Source: Phycisphaerae bacterium
Lineage (GTDB): Bacteria > Planctomycetota > Phycisphaerae > SM23-33
Length of the DNA stretch: 57,023 nt
Direction of reading: 5' to 3'
NCBI GenBank assembly: GCA_003551645.1
Contig: PUND01000035.1
Location: 1-57,023, forward strand
The notes under the pieces were generated by a model, which was not told the DNA's origin, ran no database searches, and was given only the letters and a program-made list of their open reading frames with translations. A program made the translations under genes and the position numbers. Each line of letters starts with the position of its first letter. Positions within the stretch are counted from its first letter, which is position 1. Positions 1 to 13,472 of the stretch are shown here, in pieces.

Positions 1-149
1 CCAGCTACGACATCTCCTCGGCGCTGGACATACCCGAGCAATACGGCCAGCTCTCTGTCGGCGGGTTCCTCTACTTCTCGCAGGCGCTGCGAAGGGACCT
101 GCTGGACGACGAGTTCTGGGGCGGGATGACCGTCGCCTGGAGTTGGTAA
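1..149 (+). CDS. C-terminal fragment, probable outer-membrane beta-barrel protein
   Basis: Only the last 48 codons are in the window; the frame begins at base 3 and ends at TAA 147-149. The visible peptide alternates polar and hydrophobic residues and finishes Gly-Met-Thr-Val-Ala-Trp-Ser-Trp. A terminal aromatic residue after an alternating strand is typical of outer-membrane beta-barrels. Porin-like proteins are often encoded just upstream of amtB-glnK in bacteria with an outer membrane, so a role in nutrient passage is plausible but inferred. The exact family cannot be named from this fragment. Confidence 0.55.
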   Translation, partial: SYDISSALDIPEQYGQLSVGGFLYFSQALRRDLLDDEFWGGMTVAWSW

Positions 150-240
150 GCAGGGTGCGTCGGGGCGGCGCATTTGACGGCCGGCCCGACTTGACAGAAC
201 CGTAACGGCCGAAGGGCCTTCTTGTTGAAAGGAAAGAACA

Positions 241-1587
241 GTGAAAACGACAATTATGGCGCTGCGAATCTTGCCCCCGGCGGCCCTTGCCGCGGTCTTG
301 CTGACCCCGGCGGGCGCCGCGGCGGCCGGCGACGGCGTCGTTACAGATACGCTCGGAGGCGAGCACAGCTACGCCGACGTGCTCTGGACGTGCCTGGCGG
401 CATTTCTGGTGTTCTTCATGCAGCCGGGATTCGCCATGGTCGAGTCCGGCTTCACCCGCGCCAAGAACGCCGTGAACATACTCATGAAGAACCTGATGGA
501 CTTCTCCGTCGGGACCATCGCATTTTTCGTGCTTGGCTTCGGGCTGATGTTCGGCCGCAGCAACGGCGTGTTCGGAACCACGCTGTTCGCTCTAAGCGGT
601 TTGGGCGACAGCACCTGGGAGTATTCGTTCCTGATCTTCCAGACCGTCTTCGCCGCCACGGCGGCGACCATCGTCTCAGGCGCGATGGCCGAGCGGACGA
701 AATTCACCGCCTACCTCGCCTACAGCTTCGTGATAACGCTGTTCATCTATCCGGTGTTCGGCTCCTGGGCGTGGGGCGGACTGCTTCAGGGCGGCGGCTG
801 GCTTGAGAACATGGGCTTCATGGACTTCGCCGGCTCCACCGTTGTGCACTCTGTCGGCGGCTGGCTGGCGCTTGCCGGAGCCGTGGTGCTGGGCGCCCGG
901 ATAGGCAAGTACTCACCGGACGGCCGACCCAGGGCGATCATGGGGCACAACCTGCCTCTTGCGGCGCTGGGCGTGTTTATACTCTGGTTCGGATGGTTCG
1001 GCTTCAATGCCGGCAGCACCACGGCCGTCGGTCCGGATATCGGCTACATCGCCGTGACAACCAATATCGCGGCTGCCGCCGGTGCGGTAGTGGCCATGTT
1101 CACCGCCTGGGCGATGTTCGGTAAGCCGGACGCCTCGATGGCGCTTAACGGGGCGCTGGCCGGGCTGGTCGGTATCACCGCCGGCTGTGACGGCGTAAGC
1201 CCGCTCGGTGCGCTGTTTATAGGCGCCGTCGCCGGCGCGCTGGTGGTACTGAGCGTCACGGCCATCGACCGCGTGCTGAAGGTGGACGACCCGGTAGGCG
1301 CAGTCAGCGTCCACGGCGTCTGCGGCGCCTGGGGAACGCTGGCGGTCGGGCTGTTCAATACCGAGGCGGGGCTGTTCTATGGCGGCGGAGTCGCGCAGCT
1401 CGGAGTGCAGGCACTGGGCGTTGTGGTCGCGTTCGGCTGGGCGTTCGGGCTTGGTCTGGTGCTGTTTTTCGCCCTGAGCAAGACCATCGGACTGCGAGTC
1501 AGCCGCGAAGAGGAATTCCGCGGACTCGACATCGGCGAGCACGGCATGGAGGCCTACAGCGGCTTCCAGGTTTTCACCACACAGTAA
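241..1587 (+). CDS. amtB: Ammonium transporter AmtB
   Basis: 448-residue Amt/Mep/Rh channel that conducts ammonium/ammonia across the inner membrane. The GTG start at 241 follows a purine-rich ribosome site (gaaaggaaagaa) and opens with a signal-peptide-like stretch ending near residue 25, as in E. coli AmtB. About eleven hydrophobic segments follow. The two pore histidines are visible as His203 (in HSVGGW) and His358 (in VHGVCGAWG). The C-terminal tail contains the conserved EEFRGLDIGEHG element that docks the PII protein, and it ends with the aromatic-rich AYSGFQVF. The PII gene follows 21 nt downstream, the usual amtB-glnK pairing, so the channel is probably gated by it. Identification is secure. 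Confidence 0.97.
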   Translation: MKTTIMALRILPPAALAAVLLTPAGAAAAGDGVVTDTLGGEHSYADVLWTCLAAFLVFFMQPGFAMVESGFTRAKNAVNILMKNLMDFSVGTIAFFVLGFGLMFGRSNGVFGTTLFALSGLGDSTWEYSFLIFQTVFAATAATIVSGAMAERTKFTAYLAYSFVITLFIYPVFGSWAWGGLLQGGGWLENMGFMDFAGSTVVHSVGGWLALAGAVVLGARIGKYSPDGRPRAIMGHNLPLAALGVFILWFGWFGFNAGSTTAVGPDIGYIAVTTNIAAAAGAVVAMFTAWAMFGKPDASMALNGALAGLVGITAGCDGVSPLGALFIGAVAGALVVLSVTAIDRVLKVDDPVGAVSVHGVCGAWGTLAVGLFNTEAGLFYGGGVAQLGVQALGVVVAFGWAFGLGLVLFFALSKTIGLRVSREEEFRGLDIGEHGMEAYSGFQVFTTQ

Positions 1588-1608
1588 CAGACGCCAAAGG
1601 AGTCAACC

Positions 1609-1950
1609 GTGAAACTGATAATCGCATACATACAGCCCGAAAAACTCAACGACGTGAAACAGGCGCTCTATGCCGCCGACGTGTACAAGCTCTCGGTAAC
1701 GAACGCACTCGGCTGCGGCCAGCAGCGCGGGTACACCGAGACCTACCGAGGCGTCGAGGCGGAAGTGAACCTGCTCAAGAAGGTCCGGCTGGAGATAGCC
1801 GTCAACGAAGAGTTCGTGCAGCCGACGATAGACGCCATCGTATCCGGCGCCCGAACCGGCAACATCGGCGACGGCAAGATCTTCGTGCTTGCGATGGAGC
1901 AGTGCGTCAGGATACGCACCGGCGACCAGGGCCACGACGCCATCGGGTAA
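1609..1950 (+). CDS. glnK: Nitrogen regulatory protein PII (GlnK-type)
   Basis: 113-residue PII signal protein of the usual length. It is a trimer that senses ATP/ADP and 2-oxoglutarate and here probably plugs AmtB, its upstream neighbour. Gln39, the T-loop start, Thr43-Glu-Thr-Tyr46-Arg-Gly and the C-terminal IGDGKIFV signature are present. The residue at position 51, the tyrosine uridylylated by GlnD in proteobacteria, is alanine (VEAEVNLL where VEYEVNLL is common). Position 85 is Asn instead of the frequent Lys of TGKIGDGK. Residue 51 therefore cannot be uridylylated, although ligand sensing should remain. Tyr46 is still present. The gene is followed by a clear intrinsic terminator, closing the amtB-glnK unit. 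Confidence 0.95.
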   Translation: MKLIIAYIQPEKLNDVKQALYAADVYKLSVTNALGCGQQRGYTETYRGVEAEVNLLKKVRLEIAVNEEFVQPTIDAIVSGARTGNIGDGKIFVLAMEQCVRIRTGDQGHDAIG

Positions 1951-2024
1951 TAGGCAACGTGTGGCAAGACCGCGCGTCGCAGGCGTAGAAAAGCCACTGA
2001 GTCACGACGTAGTTGTCGCTTTTA

Positions 2025-2063
2025 GCCGCCATGTTACAGAAATGTAGCATGGCGGTTTTTCTT
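2025..2063 (+). terminator. Rho-independent terminator after glnK
   Basis: An inverted repeat with arms ccgccatg and catggcgg (2026-2033 and 2048-2055) plus an inner tac/gta pairing is followed directly by five T and a TCTT-like tail at 2056-2063. It lies 75 nt after the glnK stop and separates this unit from the glnA promoter. Confidence 0.85.
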
Positions 2064-2124
2064 CGGCTGGCGGGTGTAGTCCCTAAGCCCTTAAAGAACA
2101 AGCCAATATACGATTTATTAGTTT

Positions 2125-2140
2125 TGGCACGCCTGATGCT
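2125..2140 (+). promoter_or_regulatory. Sigma-54 (-24/-12) promoter of glnA
   Basis: The 16-mer TGGCACGCCTGATGCT matches the RpoN consensus TGGCACG-N4-TTGCW at all positions except one (A for T at the first base of the -12 element). The invariant GG and GC dinucleotides have the required 10-nt separation. The site lies about 100 nt before the glnA start codon. E. coli glnAp2 has the same architecture. No inverted NtrC-type enhancer site was recognised upstream, so the activator is unknown. Confidence 0.85.
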
Positions 2141-2148
2141 ATTAGACG

Positions 2149-2198
2149 GGTGGTGGGATGCCAGGGTTGCCGCCGACAGCCGGCGGCGAGGCACCACC
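2149..2198 (+). promoter_or_regulatory. Structured 5' leader of glnA mRNA
   Basis: Immediately after the expected sigma-54 start (about 2150), two nested perfect stems can be drawn. An outer stem pairs ggtggtg (2149-2155) with caccacc (2192-2198). An inner hairpin pairs gccgccg (2169-2175) with cggcggc (2181-2187) around a five-base loop. No run of T follows, so it is not an intrinsic terminator. It could stabilise the mRNA or bind a regulator; it does not match any glutamine-sensing motif I recognise. Confidence 0.45.
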
Positions 2199-2238
2199 GG
2201 TAGTGGAAAAGCCCCGCACCGCAGAAAGGAGCAGCACC

Positions 2239-3651
2239 GTGACACCGAAAGATTTCTTCGCGTTTGCCAGCAAGAATGGCGCCGAGATGGTGGACCTGAA
2301 GTTCACCGACCTGCTTGGCACCTGGCAGCACTGTTCGTTCCCGGTAGATACCTGGAGCGAGAACACCTTCACCGAGGGCGTCGGGTTTGACGGCTCCTCC
2401 ATCCGCGGCTGGCAGGGAATCCATGACTCCGACATGCTGGCGATTCCCGACCCGGCCACCACATGCCTGGACCCGTTCTTCGCCCACCCGACGGTCAGCG
2501 TGATAGCCAACATCGTGGACCCGGTCACCAAGGAAGACTATACCCGCGACCCTCGCCACGTCGCCCGCAAGGGCGAGGCGTATCTGCGGTCCACCGGCAT
2601 CGCCGACGCCTGCTTCATCGGTCCGGAGCCGGAGTTCTTCATATTCGACGAGGTCCGCTACGAGCAGAACCAGCACCGGGGCAGCTACGAGATCGACTCC
2701 GTCGAGGGCGCCTGGAACACCGCGCGGTTCGAAGAGCCGAACCTCGGCTACAAGCCGTCTTTCAAGGGCGGTTACTTCCCGGTCAGCCCGACCGACACCT
2801 ATCACGACCTGCGGGCGGAGATGTGCCGCGTTCTGCGGAGCGTCGGCATCGTGGTCGAGGCGCATCACCACGAGGTCGCCACGGCCGGACAGAGCGAAAT
2901 CGACATGATGTACAGCCCGCTGCTGTCGATGGGCGATCAGTTCATGTGGTACAAGTACATCATCCGCAACGTCGCCCACCGCCACGGCAAGACCGTCACC
3001 TTCATGCCCAAGCCGGTCTTCCAGGACAACGGCAGCGGCATGCACAGCCACTTCTCGCTGTGGAACGACGGCGAGCCGCTGTTCGCGGATTCCGGGTACG
3101 CCGGGCTGAGCCAGTCGGCGCTTTACGCCGTCGGCGGTATTTTGCGGCACGCGCCGGCGATACTGGCCATGGCGGCGCCGACGACGAACTCCTACCGCCG
3201 GCTGGTCCCCGGCTTCGAGGCGCCGGTGAACCTGGTGTACTCGGCGCGGAACCGCTCGGCCGCCGTGCGGATACCCATGTATTCCGACAACCCCAAGGCC
3301 CGGCGCATCGAGTTCCGCTGCCCGGACGCCACCTGTAACGGCTACCTGGCCTGGACCGCGATGCTGATGGCCGCGTTGGACGGAATACAGAACAAGATCG
3401 ACCCGGGCGACCCGCTGGACCGTGACATCTACGATATGACACCCCAAGAGCTGGCGAAGTACCCCAAGACGCCCGCATCCCTGGAAGAGGCCACCGACGC
3501 ACTGGAGGCCGACCACGACTTCCTGCTGGCCGGCGATGTGTTCACAAATGACCTGGTCGAGACCTGGATCGAGTGGAAGCGCGCCAACGAGATAGACGAG
3601 ATGCGTCTCCGGCCTCACCCGCACGAGTTCCACATGTACTACGACAGTTGA
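2239..3651 (+). CDS. glnA: Glutamine synthetase, type I
   Basis: 470-residue GS-I enzyme that makes glutamine from glutamate, ammonia and ATP. I place the start at GTG 2239 because AAAGGAG lies 9 nt before it and the protein then begins [14 protein letters not shown], as GlnA proteins do; an in-frame ATG at 2158 falls inside the leader. Visible motifs are the beta-grasp signature [10 protein letters not shown], the metal-binding [11 protein letters not shown], the ATP-binding [16 protein letters not shown] and the Asn/Glu loop [16 protein letters not shown]. The tyrosine of DIYDMTPQE aligns with the adenylylation tyrosine (Tyr397) of E. coli, so control by an adenylyltransferase is possible. 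A sigma-54 promoter and structured leader precede it, and a terminator follows. Confidence 0.97.
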   Translation: MTPKDFFAFASKNGAEMVDLKFTDLLGTWQHCSFPVDTWSENTFTEGVGFDGSSIRGWQGIHDSDMLAIPDPATTCLDPFFAHPTVSVIANIVDPVTKEDYTRDPRHVARKGEAYLRSTGIADACFIGPEPEFFIFDEVRYEQNQHRGSYEIDSVEGAWNTARFEEPNLGYKPSFKGGYFPVSPTDTYHDLRAEMCRVLRSVGIVVEAHHHEVATAGQSEIDMMYSPLLSMGDQFMWYKYIIRNVAHRHGKTVTFMPKPVFQDNGSGMHSHFSLWNDGEPLFADSGYAGLSQSALYAVGGILRHAPAILAMAAPTTNSYRRLVPGFEAPVNLVYSARNRSAAVRIPMYSDNPKARRIEFRCPDATCNGYLAWTAMLMAALDGIQNKIDPGDPLDRDIYDMTPQELAKYPKTPASLEEATDALEADHDFLLAGDVFTNDLVETWIEWKRANEIDEMRLRPHPHEFHMYYDS

Positions 3652-3724
3652 GCCGAACCGCGCCCGCGGCGGCAAACGGGCCTTCACGGTGCTGTCGGGT
3701 TGCTTTACGGCGGCGCTTTTCCGA

Positions 3725-3762
3725 GGCGGTCGGGGCCGAATGGAACCCGGCCGCCTTGTTTT
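3725..3762 (+). terminator. Rho-independent terminator after glnA
   Basis: A ten-pair stem (ggcggtcggg 3725-3734 with cccggccgcc 3746-3755, one G-T pair) is followed by TTGTTTT. It lies 74 nt past the glnA stop and separates glnA from gltBD. Confidence 0.75.
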
Positions 3763-3931
3763 GTGTGCGCCGGGGTGGAATAAGCAAAACTGGTAAGTGC
3801 TATCAGAAGAATAAGAGGTACTTAGAGTATGCCGGGCCGCCTGCGCGAAGTATAATGGTTCGTGAGCAAGCTGCGGATGCCGAGTTGCGGCGCCAGGGCC
3901 TGGTAAGACCCAGCGCAAAGGAAAAGCCACC

Positions 3932-8483
<4,552 letters not shown>

Positions 8484-8491
<8 letters not shown>

Positions 8492-9896
8492 GCCGACCGG
8501 ATTCATGGAATACAAGCGGCAGGAGCCGCCGCACCGCCCGGTAGCCGGGCGCATCGGCGACAGTTTCGAGGTGGAGCTTCCCATGCCCGAACCGGACCTG
8601 GTTCGCCAGGCGGCTCGGTGCATGGACTGCGGGATACCGTTCTGCCACGGCGGCGGCTGTTCGCTGGCGAACCTCATCCCGGAATTCAACGACATGGTCT
8701 ATCGCGGCAGGTGGCGCGACGCGGCCGAACTGCTGCACGCGACCAATAATTTCCCGGAGATAACCGGGCGCATCTGCCCGGCCCCGTGCGAGGCGGCGTG
8801 CACGCTGAACGTCACGGACGATCCGGTGCTCATCTGTCACATCGAACGGCAGGTTGCCGAGAGGGCGTTTGATTCCGGCTGGGTCGTACCCCAGCGACCG
8901 GGAAAGCTCACCGGCAGGAAGGTCGCGGTAATCGGCTCCGGCCCGGCGGGTCTGGCCGCGGCCCAGCAGCTTGTCAGGGCTGGACACGAGGTGACCGTAC
9001 TGGAAAAATCCGACCGAATCGGCGGGCTTCTGCGATATGGGATACCCGACTTCAAGCTCGACAAGCGCATCCTGGACCGGCGTCTGGACCAGATGCGGGC
9101 CGAGGGCGTGCAGTTCCAGACCGGCGTCGCGGCCGGCGAGGACCTCTCGGCTCATTACCTGAGGGACAAGTTCGACGCCGTGCTGCTGGCCATGGGCGCC
9201 GGTCGGCCGCGCGACCTGTCCGTACCGGGCCGTGAGCTGGAAAACGTGGTATTCGCGATGGACTTCCTGACTCGCCAGAACCGCCTCGTCGCCGGGCTTG
9301 GCCGCGGCGAAGGACCGTCCGCCCACGGGCGCGTGGTCGCTGTCATCGGCGGCGGCGACACCGGCAGCGACTGCGTCGGCACCTCCATACGCCAGGGCGC
9401 GAAGGAGGTCCACCAGTTCGAGATAATGCCGCGGCCGCCCCAGCGCGAGAACCCCGATACGCCCTGGCCGGAATATCCGAGAATTCTGCGGACGACTTCC
9501 AGCCATGAGGAGGGCTGCAGGCGAAGATGGTCGGTCAGGACCACCGAGCTGACCGGCATCTCCGGCCGCGTCGCCCAACTCCGCGGAGTGGAGGTGGACT
9601 GGCGGCAGACGCCGGCCGGCCCGCGGATGTACGATCGCGAGGGCAGCGAGTTCTCAATACCGGTGGACCTGGTGGTGCTGGCGATGGGTTTCGTACACGT
9701 CGAGCACGCCGGGCTGGTCGATGCGATGGGCCTTAAGCGCGACCAGCGGGGCAACATCGCCGCCGATAACCACTCCACCAGTGTCGATGGGGTGTTCGTC
9801 GCCGGTGACGCGGCCATGGGCGCTTCACTGGTGGTCCGGGCCATAGATTCCGGCCGATCAGCCGCGCGGGCGGTGCATCGGTGGCTCTGTGGCTGA
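8484..9896 (+). CDS. gltD: Glutamate synthase small (beta) subunit
   Basis: 470-residue flavoprotein that takes electrons from NADPH and passes them to GltB. The GTG start overlaps gltB by 8 nt and has GAGGAGG 6 nt upstream. N-terminal iron-sulfur cysteines are clear: Cys46, Cys49, Cys54 and Cys59, then Cys98, Cys102 and Cys106. The FAD-binding GSGPAG motif is at residues 151-156, and a second dinucleotide fold VIGGGDTG binds NADPH. The C-terminal GDAAMGASLVVRAIDSGR is the FAD-ribityl motif of this family. Length and domain order are standard. gltD is the last gene of the plus-strand nitrogen block and converges with a minus-strand gene 48 nt away. Confidence 0.96.
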
Positions 9897-9944
9897 GTCG
9901 TCTGACGTGCCTCGCCTTGGCGGGGCGGCGGAGCTGAGGTGCGG

Positions 9945-10757
9945 CTACTGTCGGGCAAACGACCTCATTTGCTCCAGCGTGTGTGTCTTTTCGGGCGAGG
10001 TCCCCCGTTCGACATAGCGATCCGCACGGGCCTGCACGGCGTCCATCGCCTCCTGGACAATCCTGACGAATTCCCTGACCTGCGGCTTCGAGAGTTTCTC
10101 AGGTACGCGAATCGGCGAGCCGAAGACGTACCAGGCGCTGGTGAACGGCCAGGGGATGCCTATTTTCCGGCCTTCGGGACCGACCGAGGCGAGCAGGTTC
10201 GCCCCTATTCCCACAGGTATGATGGGCATACGTGTTCGCGAAGCGACCCAGATGCCGCCGGCCGACGCTACCTTCCGCCTCGGCCCGACAGGCCCGTCGA
10301 TGGCCAGGGCAAAGTTGTGGGTTGAACTGTGTCTCAGCATATGCCGCATAGCGGTGCGTCCGCCGCGATTCTTGCCGTAGTGGTCTGTGGACGCGCGGAT
10401 GGTCCCGCCGCCGAGTGTGCGGATGATGTCGTCCGCCATAGCGCCGTCACGGCTGCGGGAAACCAGCGCGACGACATAGCGACCGTGCGTATAGGCGGGC
10501 AGGAGAAGCATCTCATGCCAGAAGGCATAGATATTCCGCGCGCCGTGGTAACGGGGGATGGAGTCTGTGCTGTCGATGATGAACCGGTAGCTCAGAGACG
10601 AGCCAACCGCGCGGACCGCGGCTGTCGTAAGGGCAGGCAGAACCTGCATGACGGTCTTATGCTGCACAATACGTTTCAAAACACGCTCCCGGGCTTCCGT
10701 CGAGCCACGATATCCGGCGTGACCGGCCATCGGCCTCACCGGCGAGGCGGTACGCAT
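9945..10757 (-). CDS. Lysophospholipid acyltransferase-like protein (DUF374 family)
   Basis: Up to 270 residues. The core shows the DUF374/LPLAT pattern: FWHEMLLLP near the acceptor His motif, ALVSRSRDGAMADDIIRTLG, then AIDGPVGPRRKVASAG and IIPVGIGA. DUF374 proteins are membrane-associated acyltransferases thought to act in lipid or lipid A-like modification; the substrate here is unknown. The first 26 residues look non-conserved. A TTG at 10679 preceded by GGGAG at 6-nt spacing would give a 244-residue protein closer to the family length and is a good alternative start. It lies 22 nt after the propeller gene in the same orientation, so the two may be co-transcribed, though no shared function is evident. 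Confidence 0.7.
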   Translation of the reverse strand: MRTASPVRPMAGHAGYRGSTEARERVLKRIVQHKTVMQVLPALTTAAVRAVGSSLSYRFIIDSTDSIPRYHGARNIYAFWHEMLLLPAYTHGRYVVALVSRSRDGAMADDIIRTLGGGTIRASTDHYGKNRGGRTAMRHMLRHSSTHNFALAIDGPVGPRRKVASAGGIWVASRTRMPIIPVGIGANLLASVGPEGRKIGIPWPFTSAWYVFGSPIRVPEKLSKPQVREFVRIVQEAMDAVQARADRYVERGTSPEKTHTLEQMRSFARQ

Positions 10758-10779
10758 CGAACGTGCCAGGCCCGCCGGC

Positions 10780-12765
10780 TCAACAATCCGGCCAGGATAC
10801 GGTCGTCCTGCGGCGGGGCCGCAGCGGCCGGCCGGCGGGCGGTTCGCCCGATGGGGCGATTATACGCAACTTATTGCGGATTCGCAGTATGATCGCATCC
10901 CGCGGGTCGCCGCCGAACATCCGTCCTCGCCACGCCTGCACGCGGTAGTACCGCTGCTCGAAGGCGTCGTTGTAGGGCACGAGCGAATCCAACTCCATCA
11001 GCCGCCGACCGGTGTGGTCGTACAGCCCGCGCCAGCCCGGGCCGTCGCAGACCAGCAGCAGTTCACTGTCCTGGCCGGTCCAGTTGACCGGCTGTGCATT
11101 CTGGCAGACGAACCCCGGCTGGAACCGCCCCAGGCGCGTACCGTCGGCGGCGTATATGCCCATAACGCCGTAGCTGCCCCAGCGGCAGCCGGCGATCACC
11201 TGCACATCCTGCCGTCCGGGCACCACACGCCCGGCCCTGGCCGACTGGACGTGCCCCTGCGGATGCACGGCGATAAGCTCGCCTGTCCCTGCGTCGGACA
11301 CCAGGTGACCCGCTGAGCTTGACGCCATGTGCACGGTCGGCGGCTGGTCCTGTCCGGCGAAAAAGCCCATCACCGAGCTGTCAACGTGTCCGCCGTTGGG
11401 ACACTTCAGCCGTCTGGCGACCTCCTCCTGCGACCAGAGAATCTTTCCGTCGGCATCTATCAGGCAGCAACCGGCGAAGACCTCCTCCCTGCCGTCGCCG
11501 TCCACGTCACAGGCCGAGAGATGATTGCCGTGCCCGGTCCCCGAGATGGTCTCGACCCGCCAGCGGAGCGTCAGGTCCGCATCGAACGCCCATAGCTCGT
11601 TCGAGTTCGCCCCGACCGTCATGAAGAACTGCCTCGGCTGTCCAACCCCGTCCAGGTCGGCCGTCTCCCGGGGGCGGTTGCCCATGGCTAGCCGCCTGCC
11701 GGAAGCCGACCGCGGGGCGTCGGCGCGGCGGAGTACCTCGCCAGTGGCGCCGTCGATAATCGCCAACTCGCTGCCAAGCGCCACAAGCTCGACCGGTTTG
11801 CCCGGCTCGCCGCCCAGCGGAACCAGCTTGCCGACTTTGCCCAGGTTCGCCTTCCAGATTGTCTCGCCGTCGGCCGTCAGCAGTGCGTGGGTGGCGCCGT
11901 CGGGCGAGTTGTGCAGATCGACCAGCAGTTGCGGCTCGCTTCCGCCGGCGAAGGCGCCTATTTGAACGGAGGCGTTGTGGCGGACGGTCTTCGACAGGTC
12001 GCCCAGTTCGCTCAGGTCGATGTCGCGGATGACCCTCGGTTCGGGTAGGCCGCCACTCTCGGCAGCCGCCGGGTCGCGGGGCCTCGCGAAGCCGGTATCG
12101 AGCGACTCGATGGAAAACTCCGTCACCACGCTGGTGCATGTGGCCCGCACGCCCGCCCAGCCGTCGGCGTAGGCGTAGTCGGTGGCCGTGAACAGTTTGT
12201 GCCCGTCGAGGAAGGCGCGGAAGTTGGCCCCGCGCATCTCCAGTTGCAGCGTGTATGCCGTCCAGACGTCCAGATGCACCTGCGCCATCGCGACGGCGAG
12301 CCACTGGTGGTCTTCCCTGCGGTATAGCACCACGTGGTTGGGGTATTCCAGGCACAGGTAGTAGTACCTGCGCAGGTCCCGCATCCGCGCGACGATGCCG
12401 GTCCAAGGGCGGACGTGTTCCATGTTGTCGCCTCCGAAGCCGGCGGTTAGCTCTTCCAACGCGAAGGTGCCGGTCAGCACGCAGTCGGCCGGCGGTTGCT
12501 CGCGGGCGACGACGGCGTTGTCGTACCAGAGGTGCCAGCCCTTCTGCCAGACCTTCTCGGGGATGCGCTGCTCGAAGGCGAAGTGCAGCCCCTTCTGTCC
12601 GTTGAAGAATCTGTCCACCAGCAGGAAGCTCTCCTGGTGATGCCAGACCAGCGGGGCCTCCCATTCCGCGAATGCGCGGTCGTTGTGCTCGTGCGGGTTG
12701 ACCCGGTCGAATATGGGGCCTTCCTCGGCCTCGGCTATCGGCAGGGCGGCGTGGTAGCTGCTCAT
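10780..12765 (-). CDS. Two-domain protein: lectin-like N-terminus and rhamnogalacturonan-lyase-type propeller
   Basis: 661 residues from ATG 12765, 20 nt after the DUF1961 stop. The N-terminal ~230 residues look like a concanavalin-type sandwich (closing strands FLDGHKLFTATDYAYADGWAG). The remainder has repeated beta-propeller blades with FG-GAP/PL11-like calcium motifs such as ADLDGVG and CDVDGDGREEVFAG. Family 11 rhamnogalacturonan lyases use this kind of propeller, but I cannot confirm catalytic residues. There is no signal peptide or membrane segment, which is odd for a polysaccharide-active protein and suggests a cytoplasmic role or a non-classical export route. Translation is probably coupled to the upstream DUF1961 gene, whose product has a related fold. 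Confidence 0.65.
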   Translation of the reverse strand: MSSYHAALPIAEAEEGPIFDRVNPHEHNDRAFAEWEAPLVWHHQESFLLVDRFFNGQKGLHFAFEQRIPEKVWQKGWHLWYDNAVVAREQPPADCVLTGTFALEELTAGFGGDNMEHVRPWTGIVARMRDLRRYYYLCLEYPNHVVLYRREDHQWLAVAMAQVHLDVWTAYTLQLEMRGANFRAFLDGHKLFTATDYAYADGWAGVRATCTSVVTEFSIESLDTGFARPRDPAAAESGGLPEPRVIRDIDLSELGDLSKTVRHNASVQIGAFAGGSEPQLLVDLHNSPDGATHALLTADGETIWKANLGKVGKLVPLGGEPGKPVELVALGSELAIIDGATGEVLRRADAPRSASGRRLAMGNRPRETADLDGVGQPRQFFMTVGANSNELWAFDADLTLRWRVETISGTGHGNHLSACDVDGDGREEVFAGCCLIDADGKILWSQEEVARRLKCPNGGHVDSSVMGFFAGQDQPPTVHMASSSAGHLVSDAGTGELIAVHPQGHVQSARAGRVVPGRQDVQVIAGCRWGSYGVMGIYAADGTRLGRFQPGFVCQNAQPVNWTGQDSELLLVCDGPGWRGLYDHTGRRLMELDSLVPYNDAFEQRYYRVQAWRGRMFGGDPRDAIILRIRNKLRIIAPSGEPPAGRPLRPRRRTTVSWPDC

Positions 12766-12785
12766 GGGCTTGCGTTCTCCGTTTC

Positions 12786-13472
12786 TTAAGAGATTGTTAC
12801 GCCGCGGACGACCAGGTTGGAATAATCCGCTATCAGCGGGGCCATCTGGCGGAAGCCGATATAGCCCTCGCCGAGCACCTCTCCGGTCTGTCGGCCGTCG
12901 TCGAACCATTCATACAGGAGAAGGTCGTTCACGCTGAAGCGGATGTGTCCGCCGCACTTGATTATCTGAATATGGTAGCTGTTCAGCACGTCGATGACCG
13001 ACGGTATCGGGTCGGCGCCCTGGCAGACCAGGTGGAAGCCGTGGCTCTTGCGGAGGTTCGCTGTGTGGAACGTCCGCTCGTGCTGGACGTTCTTGCGGCG
13101 GAAGTACGACGCGTGGTAGCCGTTGATATCGCCGGAGTGGTACTGTCGATACTCACCGCTGCGTTCGGCGAGCGATGCGTCGAACAGGTCCTTGCCGTCC
13201 CGGCCGTCGGCGCAGAACCACATCATCGCCAGGCCCGGCTCCCGTATCGGCCGGAAGTCCCACTCGATGCAGACGTCGGCGGGCATCTTCCGCGGACACC
13301 AGAACAGGTAGTTCGCCGCCTGGCCCAGCTCGGGGTCTATGGCGTTTTCCAGACGCATCGCCCGCATGGGAAAGCTGACCACGGGGCTTCCCTCGGCGAT
13401 GAAGTCGGACACGTCCTTTTCGGACGCCAACGGGTTGTCATATACGATGTCACCAATATCGAACGAGGCCAT
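12786..13472 (-). CDS. DUF1961 family protein
   Basis: 228 residues. The ATG at 13472 was chosen because GGGAGTTTGAGG precedes it and the protein starts neatly at MASFDIGD; the frame stays open further upstream but is not protein-like. Recognisable DUF1961 blocks are DPELGQAANYLFWCPRKMPADV, split here as FWCPRKMPADV, then WDFRPIREPGL, SGDINGYHASYFRRK, LRKSHGFHLVCQGADP and IGFRQMAPL. DUF1961 proteins are predicted beta-sandwich lectin/lyase-like proteins found with polysaccharide-use genes in planctomycetes and other plant- or algae-degrading bacteria; their activity is unknown. No signal peptide is seen. It heads a minus-strand unit with the propeller gene and is divergent from the selenium operon. 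Confidence 0.8.
   Translation of the reverse strand: MASFDIGDIVYDNPLASEKDVSDFIAEGSPVVSFPMRAMRLENAIDPELGQAANYLFWCPRKMPADVCIEWDFRPIREPGLAMMWFCADGRDGKDLFDASLAERSGEYRQYHSGDINGYHASYFRRKNVQHERTFHTANLRKSHGFHLVCQGADPIPSVIDVLNSYHIQIIKCGGHIRFSVNDLLLYEWFDDGRQTGEVLGEGYIGFRQMAPLIADYSNLVVRGVTIS

Noticed and set aside
150-240. Sigma-54 promoter before amtB
   Set aside because: No GG-N10-GC pair with acceptable flanks. A TTGACA is present, but no -10 box follows at a suitable distance.
2158-2238. Upstream ATG for glnA giving 27 extra residues
   Set aside because: It lies within the structured leader, has no ribosome site and encodes a Pro-rich peptide unlike GlnA. GTG 2239 has a good ribosome site.
10740-10782. 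UGA at the end of the propeller protein (Trp-Pro-Asp-Cys-UGA) as Sec
   Set aside because: The extension would run into the acyltransferase gene, has no SECIS-like stem, and adds no recognisable domain.
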